NCBI GenBank assembly: GCA_913061095.1
Contig: CAJXVM010000007.1
Location: 124,001-188,000, forward strand
Length of the DNA stretch: 64,000 bases
DNA from: an uncultured Ignavibacteria bacterium
GTDB lineage: Bacteria > Bacteroidota > Ignavibacteria > SZUA-365
Direction of reading: 5' to 3'
The first letter of the stretch is position 1; each line of letters starts with the position of its first letter. Below, in pieces: positions 43,469 to 53,613 of this stretch. A program made the translations under genes and the position numbers. The notes beneath the pieces were generated by a model. That model was not told where the DNA came from and did no database searches. It saw only the letters and a list, made by a program, of their open reading frames with translations.

Positions 43469-44320
43469 TCAGGATTTCTTGTCGTCCGCTTCGTCGGAAG
43501 CCGATTCGTCCGGTGTCTCTTTCTCGTCTCCGGGGAGAACGTCCTTGACGTTTTCCTTCACGGATTCTGCGGCATCGGATGCGGCTTCTTTCGCGTCCTC
43601 GACTTTTTCTTCAACCGCGTCAGCGGCTTTGTCGGTGACCTCCTCGGCCTTATCGACGATTTCGGCAGCAGTTTCTTTCGTCGCCTCGACAGCGTCTTCA
43701 ACTGCGTCGGCAGTCTGGTCAACGGCAGCCTCTGCGGCAGCGGCGACCTCACCGGCCTTTTCGGCGACTTTCTCTGCCGCGGATGCGTCCTTGTCCTCTT
43801 CAGCGGTCTCGCCCTTCTGATCTGAAGTTTCCTTTTCCGCCTTGGCTTTCCGCTCCTCGGCGGCCTTGCGCCGCTGGGCGGCTGCCTTCGAACGTGCGGC
43901 ACGTTCCTTCCGCTGCTTGCTGTCCTGCGCCTCGTTGTAATCCACGAGTTCGATAACAGCCATTTCCGCACCGTCGCCCTGGCGATGACCGAGTTTCAGT
44001 ACGCGGGTGTATCCGCCGGCGCGCTTGCCGACCTTTTCGGCGACTTCGGAAAAGAGCAGCTGCACGGCCTCTTTATCGCGAATAAAGCGCGCGATTTCGC
44101 GGCGGGCATGCACATCGACCGGCTCCCCGCTTTTTTCACGGAGATACGCGTCGCGGGCGCGCGTGATCAGCGGCTCGATAATGCGGCGTGTTTCCTTGGC
44201 CTTCGCCGACGTCGTGCGAATGCGTTTGTGTTTGATCAGCGCGGTCGAGAGCGCTGCCAGCAGCGCCTTGCGATGGCTCGCGGACCTGCTGAGTCTTCTT
44301 CCAACTTTTGCGTGTCTCAT
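43469..44320 (-). CDS. rplQ: 50S ribosomal protein L17 with a ~150-residue C-terminal extension
   Basis: 283 codons. Residues 1-130 are a normal bacterial L17 ([34 protein letters not shown], and [10 protein letters not shown] at the end), which helps line the exit region of the large subunit. Residues 131-283 form a Lys/Ala/Glu/Asp-rich tail with alternating basic then acidic stretches ([21 protein letters not shown], cited by its start near 137, then many AE/VEDA repeats), probably a long helix or disordered. Normal L17 is about 115-200 residues. The gene closes the alpha operon and is followed by the superoperon terminator. Confidence 0.96.
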   Translation of the reverse strand: MRHAKVGRRLSRSASHRKALLAALSTALIKHKRIRTTSAKAKETRRIIEPLITRARDAYLREKSGEPVDVHARREIARFIRDKEAVQLLFSEVAEKVGKRAGGYTRVLKLGHRQGDGAEMAVIELVDYNEAQDSKQRKERAARSKAAAQRRKAAEERKAKAEKETSDQKGETAEEDKDASAAEKVAEKAGEVAAAAEAAVDQTADAVEDAVEATKETAAEIVDKAEEVTDKAADAVEEKVEDAKEAASDAAESVKENVKDVLPGDEKETPDESASDEADDKKS

Positions 44321-44341
44321 GGTGTTTTTCTATTCCTCAGT

Positions 44342-45343
44342 TTACTCGTCTTCCTGCGAAGAACCGTCAGAGAGATACTGTTCGACATCCATGCCGAAGT
44401 GCAACCCGAAATCTTCCACGATCGCGCCGAGCTCGGCGAGGGACTTGCGGCCGAAGTTGCGGAACTTCAGCATTTCAGCCTCCTCACGACGGACGAGATC
44501 CGCGATCGTCTTGATATTTGCGGCTTTCAGGCAATTATGTGAGCGCACAGACAGCTCGAGATCGTCCACGGAGGTCGTAAGGATTTTGCGAACGCGTGCA
44601 GTTTCATCGTCTTCCGGCGCGCTTTCCTCCTCGTCCTTTTTGGAGATGTCGAAATTGATGAACATCTGCACGTGATCGAGCAGGATTTTCGCGGACTGCG
44701 AAAGTGCTTCCTGCGGCGAGATGGATCCGTCCGTGGTGATTTCCAGCGTCAGCTTGTCGTAGTCCGTGCTTCCGCCGACGCGTGTATTCTCGACAAGCAC
44801 CTTCACATTCTTGATCGGTGTGAAAATGGCATCAATCGAAATCGTACCAATGGGCTGGTCGGGCACCTTATTCTCGTCCGCAGGCACATACCCGCGACCG
44901 CGGGAGATGCGCAGTTCGATATTGAATGCGGCCTCGGGGCCGAGGGTGCAGATATATTTATCGGGGTTGAGCACTTCGAATTCAGAGGAAGCCGCCTGGA
45001 TGTCGGCAGCCGTAAAGGTGTGCGGTCCCTTGAGCGACACGTTGATCGCGGTCGCCTTGGGATTGACGGCCTTGAAGCGAACTTCCTTGAGATTGAGGAT
45101 GATTTCCGATACATCCTCAACAACCCCGTGAATGGTGGAGAACTCGTGCATCACTTCATCGATCTTGACAGCGGTCGTAGCCAGACCGGTGAGCGACGAA
45201 AGCAGTACTCTTCTGAACGAATTGCCGATCGTTATTCCATAACCCTTTTCAAGCGGCTGGATGACAAAGCGTCCGAATGTATCGGTATACGTTGTCTCAT
45301 CCAGGACGATGCCGTCAGGCATTTGAATCGTTGTCGTAGTCAT
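44342..45343 (-). CDS. rpoA: DNA-directed RNA polymerase subunit alpha
   Basis: 333 codons, normal length. The N-terminal dimerisation domain has FVIQPLEKGYGITIGNSFRRVLLSS. The C-terminal domain that contacts UP elements and activators has LELSVRSHNCLKAANI and FGRKSLAELG. It assembles with beta and beta-prime; the end of rpoC is in the same window. rpsD, which normally precedes rpoA, is absent; a 134-nt gap with short palindromes (for example GCACGCG at 45410 against CGCGTGC at 45425) lies there instead. Confidence 0.98.
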   Translation of the reverse strand: MTTTTIQMPDGIVLDETTYTDTFGRFVIQPLEKGYGITIGNSFRRVLLSSLTGLATTAVKIDEVMHEFSTIHGVVEDVSEIILNLKEVRFKAVNPKATAINVSLKGPHTFTAADIQAASSEFEVLNPDKYICTLGPEAAFNIELRISRGRGYVPADENKVPDQPIGTISIDAIFTPIKNVKVLVENTRVGGSTDYDKLTLEITTDGSISPQEALSQSAKILLDHVQMFINFDISKKDEEESAPEDDETARVRKILTTSVDDLELSVRSHNCLKAANIKTIADLVRREEAEMLKFRNFGRKSLAELGAIVEDFGLHFGMDVEQYLSDGSSQEDE

Positions 45344-45477
45344 CTGGTAAAATGTTCTCCTGTTAAAGGGTTCTGAGTCTGGTCGTTATCCAACACGTTT
45401 CCGTCACATGCACGCGCAGCTACACGCGTGCGGGAGCGCATGCGGCCAGGCATGCGGCATCGCCATCGCAGACGGCG

Positions 45478-45864
45478 TCAGACTCTTCTGCGTTTCGGCG
45501 GTCTGCAGCCGTTGTGCGGAATCGGTGTGACATCACGAATCGCCATGATCTCGAGACCAGCTGTCTGCAGCGCACGAATGGCTGCTTCCCGGCCCGAACC
45601 GGGGCCTTTCACATAGACCTCGACTTTCCGGAGTCCCAGATCATACGCCTCTTTGGCGGCTGCTTCAGAGGAGGTCTGCGCAGCGTACGGCGTATTCTTC
45701 CTGGAGCCCTTGAAACCGTTCTTGCCGGCGGACGACCATGAGATGGTATTACCGTAGACGTCTGTCAGCGTAACGATCACGTTGTTGAACGTCGCCTTGA
45801 TATACGCACGCCCGGTCGTGTCGACCTGAATTTTTTTCCTGGTTTTCTTTACGGCTTTAGCCAC
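45478..45864 (-). CDS. rpsK: 30S ribosomal protein S11
   Basis: 128 codons. Recognised by [20 protein letters not shown] and the C-terminal [17 protein letters not shown]11 sits on the platform of the small subunit, near the mRNA exit and the Shine-Dalgarno region. Residues KKTRKK at the N-terminus are typical. In this alpha operon it is followed directly by rpoA, without rpsD. Confidence 0.98.
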   Translation of the reverse strand: MAKAVKKTRKKIQVDTTGRAYIKATFNNVIVTLTDVYGNTISWSSAGKNGFKGSRKNTPYAAQTSSEAAAKEAYDLGLRKVEVYVKGPGSGREAAIRALQTAGLEIMAIRDVTPIPHNGCRPPKRRRV

Positions 45865-45902
45865 AGTTTCTCCTGTCTATACTCTCAATTACTGACTGTC
45901 TG

Positions 45903-46283
45903 CTACTTCTTGCCGGGTGCCTTCTTCTTGCCGGCAACCGTTTTCCTGCGGCCCTTACGGGTGCGTGAATTGGTTTTGGTGCGCTGACCGCGAACGGGGA
46001 GACCCCTCCTGTGACGCAGTCCACGGTAACAGCCGATGTCCATCAGTCGCTTGATATTCATCTGCGTTTCGCTGCGCACCGCACCTTCCACCTTCATGCC
46101 CTGCACGATACTCCGGATCGCGCTGACTTCATCATCATTGAGATCCTCGATCTTCTTGTCATGCGGGATGCCGGCTTCGTCCAGGATTTTGGCGGCTGTC
46201 GAACGACCAATGCCGTAAATGTAGGTCAGACCGATGACGGCATGCTTCGTTCGCGGTAGATCGACTCCTGCTATACGTGCCAA
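45903..46283 (-). CDS. rpsM: 30S ribosomal protein S13
   Basis: 126 codons. [26 protein letters not shown] at the N-terminus (given here by its first residues only as ARIAGVDLP) and [19 protein letters not shown] near the C-terminus are diagnostic. S13 is in the head of the small subunit and contacts the P-site tRNA and the large subunit. The C-terminus is very basic ([18 protein letters not shown]). Confidence 0.98.
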   Translation of the reverse strand: MARIAGVDLPRTKHAVIGLTYIYGIGRSTAAKILDEAGIPHDKKIEDLNDDEVSAIRSIVQGMKVEGAVRSETQMNIKRLMDIGCYRGLRHRRGLPVRGQRTKTNSRTRKGRRKTVAGKKKAPGKK

Positions 46284-46326
46284 GTGTTACTCCTTGCAGC
46301 TCGGTGATTGGTTCTGAAATCTTCGA

Positions 46327-46440
46327 TTAGCCTTGACGTTGCTTGTGCTTTGGATTCGTGCAGATGACGCGGACCACCCCCTTGCGGCGGATGATCTTGC
46401 ACTTGTCACACATTTTTTTTACTGACGCACGGACTTTCAT
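46327..46440 (-). CDS. rpmJ: 50S ribosomal protein L36
   Basis: 37 codons, starting [20 protein letters not shown] and ending KHKQRQG. It is the zinc-binding form (CxxC, then Cys and His). It fits the gap between infA and rpsM, its usual place in the alpha operon. Confidence 0.95.
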   Translation of the reverse strand: MKVRASVKKMCDKCKIIRRKGVVRVICTNPKHKQRQG

Positions 46441-46456
46441 GGGTTCTCCACGATAT

Positions 46457-46675
46457 CTATTTGTAGCGATACGTTATTCTGCCTTTGGTCAGGTCGTACG
46501 GCGACAGCTCGACAGTAACCTTGTCGCCCTGCAGGATTCTGATGAAATGCATCCGCATCTTTCCGGACACATGCGCCAGCACCTCGTGACCGTTTTCCAG
46601 TCGCACGCGGAACATGGCGTTCGGAAGTGTTTCCGTGATAACTCCGTCAACTGATATGGAACCCTGTTTAGCCAT
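46457..46675 (-). CDS. infA: Translation initiation factor IF-1
   Basis: 72 codons from the ATG at 46675 ([11 protein letters not shown]); the longer open frame overlaps map and is not conserved. The OB fold has [21 protein letters not shown]-like residues (about 18-37) and ends [15 protein letters not shown]-1 occupies the A site during initiation. Its start overlaps the map stop by 8 nt, so the two are translationally coupled. Confidence 0.97.
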   Translation of the reverse strand: MAKQGSISVDGVITETLPNAMFRVRLENGHEVLAHVSGKMRMHFIRILQGDKVTVELSPYDLTKGRITYRYK

Positions 46676-47453
46676 TCTCTCGATCAAAATGATTTGTGAG
46701 CAATACTGGTCCGTCCTTCGAAATACATATCGTGTGCTCGAAATGGGCCGATGGAGATCCGTCACGAGTCCGCACCGTCCATCCGTTGGCCTCAATACGA
46801 ACGCGGAAGCTGCCATAATTCACCATGGGTTCGATTGCAAGCGTCATGCCCTCTTTGAGGAGGGGACCGCTGCCCGGTCGACCGAAATTCGGTACGGGCG
46901 GCTCTTCATGCAGCTTCTTTCCGATGCCATGGCCAACGAGGTCGCGCACGACCGAAAAGCCGTTCTCTTCAACGCAGGCCTGTATCGCGGCAGAGACGTC
47001 ACCGAGATGATTGTCTACGATCGCCTTGCTGATTCCACGGTACAGCGACTCGCGGGTGACCTGCATCAATCGCAGCTTCTCGGCTTCCACCGTTCCGACG
47101 GGGTGCGTCATGGCACCATCGCCGAAAAAACCATTCTTTTCCGTCCCGACATCGATCGACACGATCTGTCCTTCTTCGAGGACTCTGTTCGACGGAATGC
47201 CGTGTACGACTTCATCGTCGATGGAGACGCAGAGCGTCGCGGGAAAGGCAGGGACGGAGGCACTGCCTGATCCGTATCCTTTGAATGCCGGGCGCGCTCC
47301 GTTTGCGCGGATGAAATCTTCCGCCATGGCATCCAGATCCGACACACGCGTGCCGGGTTTCACGTGGGGCATCAGGAGGCGGTGCACATCGGATACGATC
47401 TGCGCGCTTTCGCGCATCGCCTCAATTTCCTGCTCGTTCTTTCGATGGATCAT
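46668..47453 (-). CDS. map: Type I methionine aminopeptidase
   Basis: 261 codons from the ATG at 47453, which has AAGGGG just upstream; a GTG at 47465 is less likely. The two-metal catalytic residues are in place: IVSIDVG and GAMTHPVG (Asp residues), GHGIG (His), and MTLAIEPM and HFEHTI (Glu/His). It removes the N-terminal Met from new proteins. The secY-map-infA-rpmJ order is the usual one for this superoperon. Confidence 0.97.
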   Translation of the reverse strand: MIHRKNEQEIEAMRESAQIVSDVHRLLMPHVKPGTRVSDLDAMAEDFIRANGARPAFKGYGSGSASVPAFPATLCVSIDDEVVHGIPSNRVLEEGQIVSIDVGTEKNGFFGDGAMTHPVGTVEAEKLRLMQVTRESLYRGISKAIVDNHLGDVSAAIQACVEENGFSVVRDLVGHGIGKKLHEEPPVPNFGRPGSGPLLKEGMTLAIEPMVNYGSFRVRIEANGWTVRTRDGSPSAHFEHTICISKDGPVLLTNHFDRENG

Positions 47454-47477
47454 GCCCCTTTTCACATACCTCGGCGG

Positions 47478-48818
47478 TCAGCCCCGGCCGATTCGGCCGC
47501 GGATCTTGCCGCTCTTCATGAATCCATCATAATGCCGCATCAGCATGTGCGACTCGATCTGCTGGAGCGTATCCAGCGCGACACCGACGATAATGAGCAG
47601 GCTGGTGCCGCCGAAAAACTGTGCGAAGCCTGGCGTGACGTTCATTTTCATCATGAACGTGGGGAGCACCGCAATAATCGCCAGGAAAATCGATCCCGGC
47701 AACGTGATCTTCGTCAGGATGTTGTCAATGTAATCACGCGTGTGCGCTCCGGGACGAATGCCCGGGATGAAGCCGCCCTGCTTCTTCATGTTGTCACTGA
47801 CATCCTGCGGATTGAAGGAAATCGCCGTGTAAAAATACGTGAAGAAGATGATCATCACGCCGTACACGGCTGCGTAGAAGAATGAGTCATAGCGGAAATA
47901 CACCGCGAGGTTCTGCATGAATTCATTCTCGGGGAAGAACATGGTAATCGTCTCCGGAATGAACATGAGCGCCTGAGCAAAGATGATCGGCATGACGCCG
48001 GCGGTATTCACGCGAAGCGGGATGTACTGTGTCACACCGCCGTATACTTTGCGTCCCACCACACGTTTGGCGTATTGAACCGGTATTCGTCGTGTCCCCT
48101 GCGTTACCATGACCACACCGGCGGTGATAAACACCATGAGGATGATGATCACCAGCTGAATGATCAGGTTCTCACCGCGGGTAAACTCGCCCAACGCCGA
48201 CTGCGGCAGTCGTGCTACAATGCCGATGAAAATGATCAGTGATATACCGTTTCCGATTCCGCGTTCCGTGATCTGTTCACCGATCCACATCATGAGAATG
48301 GTCGATGCGGCGATGATGATCATGGTCGAGAAGGCGAAGAACACGCCCTGCACTTCCGGCGGAACAATCGGCGCACCGCCCGGCGTGGTCAGATTCTGCA
48401 GACGGATCTGCACACCCCAGCCCTGAAGTGCCGCGATGAAAATCGTGCCGTAGCGCGTATACTGATTGATCTTTTTCCGCCCTTCCTCACCGCCTTCCTT
48501 TTGCAGCTTCTGGAAGTACGGGATCACGGCACCGAGCAACTGAAGGATAATCGATGCAGTGATATAGGGCATGATGCCGAGAGAGAAAATCGCGGCGTTG
48601 CTGAACGCACCTCCGACGAACAGGTCGAAGAGCCCGAACAGGCCGCCGGAACCGGTCTGGGATTCCAACCAGTTGGCCAGCTCCCCGGCGTTGACACCCG
48701 GGAGCGTCACATGCGCGCCGAAGCGCACGATGATCAGCATGAAAAGAGTAAACAGGATCCGCTGCCGCAGCTCCTGAATCTTAAACATGTTACGAAAGCT
48801 TTCGCTGAAACCAGCCAT
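47478..48818 (-). CDS. secY: Preprotein translocase subunit SecY
   Basis: 446 codons. Ten hydrophobic helices; recognised by RILFTLFMLIIVRFGAHV near the N-terminus, NGISLIIFIGIVARLP and YFYTAISFNPQDVSDNMKKQ. It forms the inner-membrane channel used by the many exported proteins in this window. It starts 15 nt after rplO and is followed 24 nt later by map. Confidence 0.98.
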   Translation of the reverse strand: MAGFSESFRNMFKIQELRQRILFTLFMLIIVRFGAHVTLPGVNAGELANWLESQTGSGGLFGLFDLFVGGAFSNAAIFSLGIMPYITASIILQLLGAVIPYFQKLQKEGGEEGRKKINQYTRYGTIFIAALQGWGVQIRLQNLTTPGGAPIVPPEVQGVFFAFSTMIIIAASTILMMWIGEQITERGIGNGISLIIFIGIVARLPQSALGEFTRGENLIIQLVIIILMVFITAGVVMVTQGTRRIPVQYAKRVVGRKVYGGVTQYIPLRVNTAGVMPIIFAQALMFIPETITMFFPENEFMQNLAVYFRYDSFFYAAVYGVMIIFFTYFYTAISFNPQDVSDNMKKQGGFIPGIRPGAHTRDYIDNILTKITLPGSIFLAIIAVLPTFMMKMNVTPGFAQFFGGTSLLIIVGVALDTLQQIESHMLMRHYDGFMKSGKIRGRIGRG

Positions 48819-48833
48819 GTATCAACCTGTTTC

Positions 48834-49301
48834 TTACGCTGTAACTAAGGTGACGGTACCGCCGGCCGCCTCAATTTTCTCTTTTGCGGTCGCACTGCAT
48901 CCATGGGCCGTAATGTCGACCTTGCTCTTCAGCTCGCCGCCGCCCAGAATCTTCACGAGCGAACGTCGCTTGGAGACGACACCCAGATTATAAAGGATCT
49001 CGGGGGTGATCACACCGTCTGTTACCGCGCCCTTCTCGATGAGCTCCTCGATGCGCGAGACGTTGATGCCCTGATAATCCTTCCGGTTGATATTCGTAAA
49101 GCCGAACTTGGGAAGCCTGCGCTGCAGCGGCATCTGCCCGCCTTCAAAACCGGGCTTGCTCTTGTAGCCGGAGCGCGACTGTGCACCCTTGTGCCCGCGT
49201 GTGGACGTGCCACCACGTCCGCTGCCCTGTCCGCGGCCGATCCGCTTCTTCTTTTTTCTTGATCCTTCTGCGTACCGCAGATTTCCAAGATGATTTGCCA
49301 T
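48834..49301 (-). CDS. rplO: 50S ribosomal protein L15
   Basis: 155 codons. The Gly/Arg-rich N-terminal segment RIGRGQGSGRGGTSTRGHKGA and FEGGQMPLQRRLPKFGF are diagnostic. L15 is a late-assembly protein near the base of the central protuberance. The C-terminus carries the VDITAHGCSATAKEKIEAAGG fold typical of L15/L18e. Confidence 0.98.
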   Translation of the reverse strand: MANHLGNLRYAEGSRKKKKRIGRGQGSGRGGTSTRGHKGAQSRSGYKSKPGFEGGQMPLQRRLPKFGFTNINRKDYQGINVSRIEELIEKGAVTDGVITPEILYNLGVVSKRRSLVKILGGGELKSKVDITAHGCSATAKEKIEAAGGTVTLVTA

Positions 49302-49333
49302 GATATATGTTCCCGTTTTCCTGTGCGTTCGTG

Positions 49334-49519
49334 TTATTCTTCCACTTCCTCGACCTTGACGAGGTGGGCGACCTTGCGGATCATCCCACGAATCTGCGGC
49401 GTGTCATTCTGCAACACGACATTGTTGGGACGCCCGAGACCGAGCGCTTCGATGGTCCGTTTCTGGTTTTCGAGGCGCTTGATGGTGCTGCGGATCTGTG
49501 TGATTTTAAGCTTCGCCAT
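49334..49519 (-). CDS. rpmD: 50S ribosomal protein L30
   Basis: 61 codons from MAKLKITQIRSTIKR; a longer frame overlaps rpsE. It has the L30 core LGLGRPNNVVLQNDTPQIRGM and an acidic tail (VKVEEVEE). It lies between rpsE and rplO as usual in the spc operon. Confidence 0.96.
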   Translation of the reverse strand: MAKLKITQIRSTIKRLENQKRTIEALGLGRPNNVVLQNDTPQIRGMIRKVAHLVKVEEVEE

Positions 49520-49536
49520 TTCGCTATCCGTTGCGG

Positions 49537-50058
49537 TCATTTACTCTGAGGGGTTTGGGTGAAAACTTCCTGCATGGTCATGTTCCGGCGCTCCGCCATG
49601 CTGCGGGCGTCGACCAGGCTTTCGAGAGCATTCATGGTCGCCTTGACCACGTTATGCTGATTCGAAGTCCCGAGCGACTTGGTCAGGATGTCCTGCAGGC
49701 CGGCCGATTCCAGTACGGCGCGAACACCGCCGCCGGCGATGAGTCCCGTACCGGGTGATGCAGGGCGAAGGATGACCCTCCCGGCGCCGAATCGGCCAAT
49801 GACCTCGTGCGGGATGGTTCCGTTGATGATGGGAATGCGAAGGACACGCTTGCGTGCATCCTCGACACCCTTGGAAATCGCGTCCGTGACTTCGTTGGCC
49901 TTTCCAAGGCCGATGCCCACATGACCGTTTCCGTCACCGACGACAACGATGGCGTTGAAACTGAACCGGCGTCCGCCTTTGACAACCTTTGCAACGCGCT
50001 TGATCTGGACAAGGCGCTCTTTCAGTTCGAGCTCGCTTGCTTTAACGACTGTAGCCAA
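49537..50058 (-). CDS. rpsE: 30S ribosomal protein S5
   Basis: 173 codons. The N-terminal double-stranded-RNA-binding domain has [21 protein letters not shown] and [17 protein letters not shown]; the C-terminal domain has [21 protein letters not shown]5 is on the back of the small subunit and affects decoding accuracy. Confidence 0.98.
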   Translation of the reverse strand: MATVVKASELELKERLVQIKRVAKVVKGGRRFSFNAIVVVGDGNGHVGIGLGKANEVTDAISKGVEDARKRVLRIPIINGTIPHEVIGRFGAGRVILRPASPGTGLIAGGGVRAVLESAGLQDILTKSLGTSNQHNVVKATMNALESLVDARSMAERRNMTMQEVFTQTPQSK

Positions 50059-50084
50059 GAATCACTCCTTTTGCTATCTGCTTA

Positions 50085-50459
50085 TTAAAACTGTAATCCG
50101 CCTTCACGCGCACCATCGGCAACCGCTTTGACACGACCATGGAAGAGGTAGCCGTTGCGATCGAAAACCACGGTGCTGATGTTCTTCTCCTGGGCGATCC
50201 TGGCAATTTCCTTTCCGACCAGCTTTGCCTTGTCCACCTTGCTCTCCGCGGATGCCAGGGCATCGGAAAGCGCTTTGCTGTTCGTGGATACGGTCGCGAT
50301 CGAGATGTGATTGGTATCATCGATCAGCTGGGCGTACATATGCTTCAAACTGCGGTAGACCGACAGGCGCGGCTTCTCAGTCGTGCCGTAAATCTTCTTG
50401 CGGATACGAATCTTCCGCTTTTCCCGCGAATGATATTTCTTCACTTTCCGAATGGACAT
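50085..50459 (-). CDS. rplR: 50S ribosomal protein L18
   Basis: 124 codons. The basic N-terminus ([17 protein letters not shown]) is followed by [20 protein letters not shown] and the C-terminal [24 protein letters not shown]. It binds 5S rRNA in the central protuberance together with L5. Confidence 0.97.
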   Translation of the reverse strand: MSIRKVKKYHSREKRKIRIRKKIYGTTEKPRLSVYRSLKHMYAQLIDDTNHISIATVSTNSKALSDALASAESKVDKAKLVGKEIARIAQEKNISTVVFDRNGYLFHGRVKAVADGAREGGLQF

Positions 50460-50493
50460 GGTCTCAAGTCTCCTGCTGACAACGTCTTTTCAA

Positions 50494-51033
50494 TTACGCT
50501 TTTGCGGTCTTCCCGGCCTTGCGGCGGATGTACTCACCGGCATACTTGATGCCTTTTCCCTTATACGGCTCGGGCGGACGCACGCGGCGAATCTTCGCGG
50601 CGATCTGTCCGACAAGCTGCTTGTCAATGCCACTGACGTTCAGGGCCGTCGCGGAGGTCACCTCGAAGGTGATCCCCTCGGGCGGAATGAACGCGACCTG
50701 ATGCGAGTACCCGATATTGAGAATCAGATTCTTGCCGGAGAGTTCGGCCCTGTATCCCACGCCGACAAGCTCCAGGCCCTTCGTGAACCCGTTGGTAACG
50801 CCTGTCACCATGTTCTGGATGTTCGCCCGCGTCGTTCCGTGCAGCGAGCGATGCGCCTTCAGGTCACTCGGACGCGTCACGGTGATCGATCCTTCCTCGA
50901 CGGCGACCGCGATCTCGTTATGAATCGGCCGTGAAAGCTCTCCTTTGGGGCCCTTGACGCTCAGAATTCCATTTTCGAACGTGACCTGCACGCCGGAGGG
51001 AACCTCGATGGGATTTTTGCCTACTCTAGACAC
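50494..51033 (-). CDS. rplF: 50S ribosomal protein L6
   Basis: 179 codons. [15 protein letters not shown] starts the first of two related domains and the C-terminal signature [19 protein letters not shown] marks the second. L6 is near the sarcin-ricin loop and the factor-binding site. Confidence 0.98.
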   Translation of the reverse strand: MSRVGKNPIEVPSGVQVTFENGILSVKGPKGELSRPIHNEIAVAVEEGSITVTRPSDLKAHRSLHGTTRANIQNMVTGVTNGFTKGLELVGVGYRAELSGKNLILNIGYSHQVAFIPPEGITFEVTSATALNVSGIDKQLVGQIAAKIRRVRPPEPYKGKGIKYAGEYIRRKAGKTAKA

Positions 51034-51058
51034 GTAACTACTCCTTTATCCAAATAGC

Positions 51059-51448
51059 TTACCAGATTCTGCACAGTACTTCACCACCCACATTCTCCTC
51101 ACGCGCCTGCGCATCGGTCAGCAAACCCTTCGGTGTGGAAACAACCGTGATGCCGAGACCGTTGAGCGTGCGGGGAATATCCTTCGACGCCATGTAGCGT
51201 CGCAGTCCGGGCGTACTGATGCGCTCGAGTCCTTCGATGACGGACTTCCCGTCCTTGTACCGCAGATAGATGCGGACAGTGCCCTGCGGTGTGTCTTCGA
51301 GCAGGGAATAGCCGTTGATGAAATTCTGCTTGTACAGAATATCGGTCAGGCTGATTTTCATGCGGGAAGCCGGAATTTCGACTTGCTTGTGCTGCGCGCG
51401 AACGGCGTTGCGGATGCGCGTCAGATAATCTGCGATGGGATCTGTCAT
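51059..51448 (-). CDS. rpsH: 30S ribosomal protein S8
   Basis: 129 codons. MTDPIADYLTRIRNAVRAQH and the C-terminal GLGITVVSTPKGLLTDAQAR are diagnostic. S8 binds central-domain 16S rRNA and, in many bacteria, its own operon mRNA for feedback control. It lies between rpsN and rplF as usual. Confidence 0.98.
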   Translation of the reverse strand: MTDPIADYLTRIRNAVRAQHKQVEIPASRMKISLTDILYKQNFINGYSLLEDTPQGTVRIYLRYKDGKSVIEGLERISTPGLRRYMASKDIPRTLNGLGITVVSTPKGLLTDAQAREENVGGEVLCRIW

Positions 51449-51484
51449 TGTGATCTCTATTCGATGTATCCGTTGAATATCCAG

Positions 51485-51670
51485 TTACCAGCTTGCCTTG
51501 CGCACGCCGGGGATCTTGCCCTCCAGCGCGAGTTCACGGAAGCACAGACGGCAGATGCCGAATTTACGGTAATATGCGCGAGGACGACCGCATCGCTGAC
51601 AGCGGTTATAGTCGCGAACGCCGAATTTGTGCTTTTTGTTGGCCTTGACAATCAGTGCTTTACGAGCCAC
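51485..51670 (-). CDS. rpsN: 30S ribosomal protein S14, zinc-binding short form
   Basis: 61 codons with [20 protein letters not shown]-type zinc ligands (CxxC...CxxC) and the C-terminal [11 protein letters not shown]. This is the short type-Z form; zinc-free longer forms also exist in bacteria. Confidence 0.98.
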   Translation of the reverse strand: MARKALIVKANKKHKFGVRDYNRCQRCGRPRAYYRKFGICRLCFRELALEGKIPGVRKASW

Positions 51671-51704
51671 GGTTCATTCCTTCTGCTGTCGTGTTCAATG
51701 ATGC

Positions 51705-52337
51705 TTAAGCGACTTCTTTCTTGCGGAACGGCAGACCGAAGTGCTCCAGCAGCGCCTTGGCCTCCTCGTCGGTTTTCGCGGACGTGACAATCGTGATATC
51801 CATGCCGAAAATCCGTGCGATCTTGTCTACGTCGATTTCGGGGAAGATGATCTGTTCCTTGACGCCGAGCGTGTAATTTCCACGACCGTCGAAGGATTTA
51901 TCGGACACGCCGCGGAAGTCCCTGATGCGCGGGATCGCCGTGCTGATCAGGCGGTCGAGGAACTCGTACATGCGTGCACGGCGGAGCGTCGCACGCAGAC
52001 CGATCTGCATGCCCTCACGCAGTTTGAAGTTCGAGATACTCTTCTTCGCCTTGGTGACCACCACCTTCTGACCGACGATGGTTTCCATGTCCTCCGCAGC
52101 CTGCTCCAGGATCTTGGCATCCTGAATAGCGTCGCCGAGTCCCATGTTCACGCTGATTTTTTCCAGCTTGGGCACTTCCATCACGCTTTTGTAGGAAAAC
52201 TGCTTCATCATCTCCGGGATGATGGTTTCCTTGTAGCGATCAAACAGGCGCAGTGCCTCGATGGGATCGTCGCCGTGTTCTTTCTGCTTCGCCGCGGATT
52301 TTGCCGCAGCGTCTTTCTGTTTTTTCTTCGATGCCAT
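51705..52337 (-). CDS. rplE: 50S ribosomal protein L5 with a short basic N-terminal extension
   Basis: 210 codons from [14 protein letters not shown]; the frame extends upstream only through rplX. The L5 core starts near residue 30 ([19 protein letters not shown]) and includes [11 protein letters not shown] and [20 protein letters not shown]. The ~28-residue Lys/Ala-rich leader is longer than in typical L5 (about 180 residues). L5 binds 5S rRNA and the P-site tRNA. Confidence 0.97.
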   Translation of the reverse strand: MASKKKQKDAAAKSAAKQKEHGDDPIEALRLFDRYKETIIPEMMKQFSYKSVMEVPKLEKISVNMGLGDAIQDAKILEQAAEDMETIVGQKVVVTKAKKSISNFKLREGMQIGLRATLRRARMYEFLDRLISTAIPRIRDFRGVSDKSFDGRGNYTLGVKEQIIFPEIDVDKIARIFGMDITIVTSAKTDEEAKALLEHFGLPFRKKEVA

Positions 52338-52365
52338 TGTTCTGCTGTATGACTGAGCGTAATGA

Positions 52366-52692
52366 TTATTCGATTGTTTCGCCGGTCGCGACACTGCGAC
52401 GGACGTAGCGCGTCTTGCCCGTATTCTCGTCAATGATCGCGGCCTTGCCGACGCGGGTCGCCTCATTGGATTTGGGATCGAGCAGCATCACGTTGGAAAC
52501 GTGAATGGGGGCTTCCTGGCGCATGATGCCACCCTGCGGGTTGTTCTGCGTCGGCTTGCGATGCCTGCTGACGAGATTGACGCCCTCAATAATGACGCGC
52601 TGTTTCTCGGGAAACACCCGAAGGACCTTGCCGGTGCGTCCCTTGGAATTCCCGGCGATGACCATGACCATATCGTTTTTCTTGATCTTCAT
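52366..52692 (-). CDS. rplX: 50S ribosomal protein L24
   Basis: 108 codons. [23 protein letters not shown] is the KOW motif; [20 protein letters not shown] follows. L24 starts large-subunit assembly near the exit tunnel. Confidence 0.98.
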   Translation of the reverse strand: MKIKKNDMVMVIAGNSKGRTGKVLRVFPEKQRVIIEGVNLVSRHRKPTQNNPQGGIMRQEAPIHVSNVMLLDPKSNEATRVGKAAIIDENTGKTRYVRRSVATGETIE

Positions 52693-52722
52693 TGTATATC
52701 TGCGCGTTACGTGATGAATTGC

Positions 52723-53091
52723 TTAGAGGACCTCAGGGGCCAGGGAAACGATTTTCATGAAGGCCCGTTCACGCAGTTCCCGTGCCACCGGGCCGAAAAT
52801 ACGCGTTCCGCGGGGTTCCATGTTCTGGTTGATGAGTACTGCCGCATTCTCATCGAAGCGAATGTACGACCCGTCCGGACGGCGGAATTCCTTCTTGGTG
52901 CGAACGATGACGGCGCGGGAGATTTCCCCTTTTTTTACACCGCCGCCGGGGATGGCCGATTTCACCGTCACGACGACGATGTCTCCGACCGAGGCGTATC
53001 GCCTGCCCGACCCGCCGAGTACGCGGATGCAGCGGATTTTCTTTGCGCCGGAATTATCGGCGGCCACAAGATTGGTTTCTTCCTGAATCAT
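52723..53091 (-). CDS. rplN: 50S ribosomal protein L14
   Basis: 122 codons. [19 protein letters not shown] and [20 protein letters not shown] are diagnostic. L14 forms part of the inter-subunit bridge. It is the usual first gene of the spc operon, after rpsQ. Confidence 0.98.
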   Translation of the reverse strand: MIQEETNLVAADNSGAKKIRCIRVLGGSGRRYASVGDIVVVTVKSAIPGGGVKKGEISRAVIVRTKKEFRRPDGSYIRFDENAAVLINQNMEPRGTRIFGPVARELRERAFMKIVSLAPEVL

Positions 53092-53108
53092 CGGTATTAC
53101 CTACAAAT

Positions 53109-53390
53109 TTAGCGTGCACGTTCAACGATTTCGACGAGGCGCCAGCGCTTGCGCTTGCTCAGCGGACGCGTTTCCATGATCAGCACTTTGTCACCGAGAT
53201 CGGCCGTCGAATGCTCGTCATGCACAAGATATTTTTTACTCGTCTTGTAATACTTCTTGTACAGCGGATGGGGAACCTGTCGCTCGACCAGCACGGTCAC
53301 GGTCTTGTTCATCTTGCTGGACACGACAATCCCGGTCCTGGTCTTGCGGGAAACCCGCGTCTTGGGCTGTGTTGCCTGAACTGTAGCCAT
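53109..53390 (-). CDS. rpsQ: 30S ribosomal protein S17
   Basis: 93 codons. The OB-fold core has [18 protein letters not shown] and [20 protein letters not shown]. The N-terminus is a short Thr/Lys leader. It lies 2 nt after rpmC, so the two are translated together. Confidence 0.97.
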   Translation of the reverse strand: MATVQATQPKTRVSRKTRTGIVVSSKMNKTVTVLVERQVPHPLYKKYYKTSKKYLVHDEHSTADLGDKVLIMETRPLSKRKRWRLVEIVERAR

Positions 53391-53392
53391 GG

Positions 53393-53596
53393 TTATTTCT
53401 CTTCTCCGCTAATTTCGCGTTCCTTCAGAATGGTCCTCATCCGGGCGATGTCCCTGCGCACTTTCACCAGCTGTGATGTATCCGCAAGCTGAGCGCTCGC
53501 GAGCTGAAAATTCAGCACAGAGAGATTCTCATGGTCTTCCGCCATGCGATCGCGGATTTCCTGCGTGGTCATTTGACGAATTTCATTAGCCTTCAT
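53393..53596 (-). CDS. rpmC: 50S ribosomal protein L29
   Basis: 67 codons. Two helices with [18 protein letters not shown] and [16 protein letters not shown] are typical of L29, which sits by the exit tunnel and helps bind signal recognition particle and trigger factor. Confidence 0.96.
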   Translation of the reverse strand: MKANEIRQMTTQEIRDRMAEDHENLSVLNFQLASAQLADTSQLVKVRRDIARMRTILKEREISGEEK

Positions 53597-53613
53597 GAAT
53601 CGGACTCCAGCGC

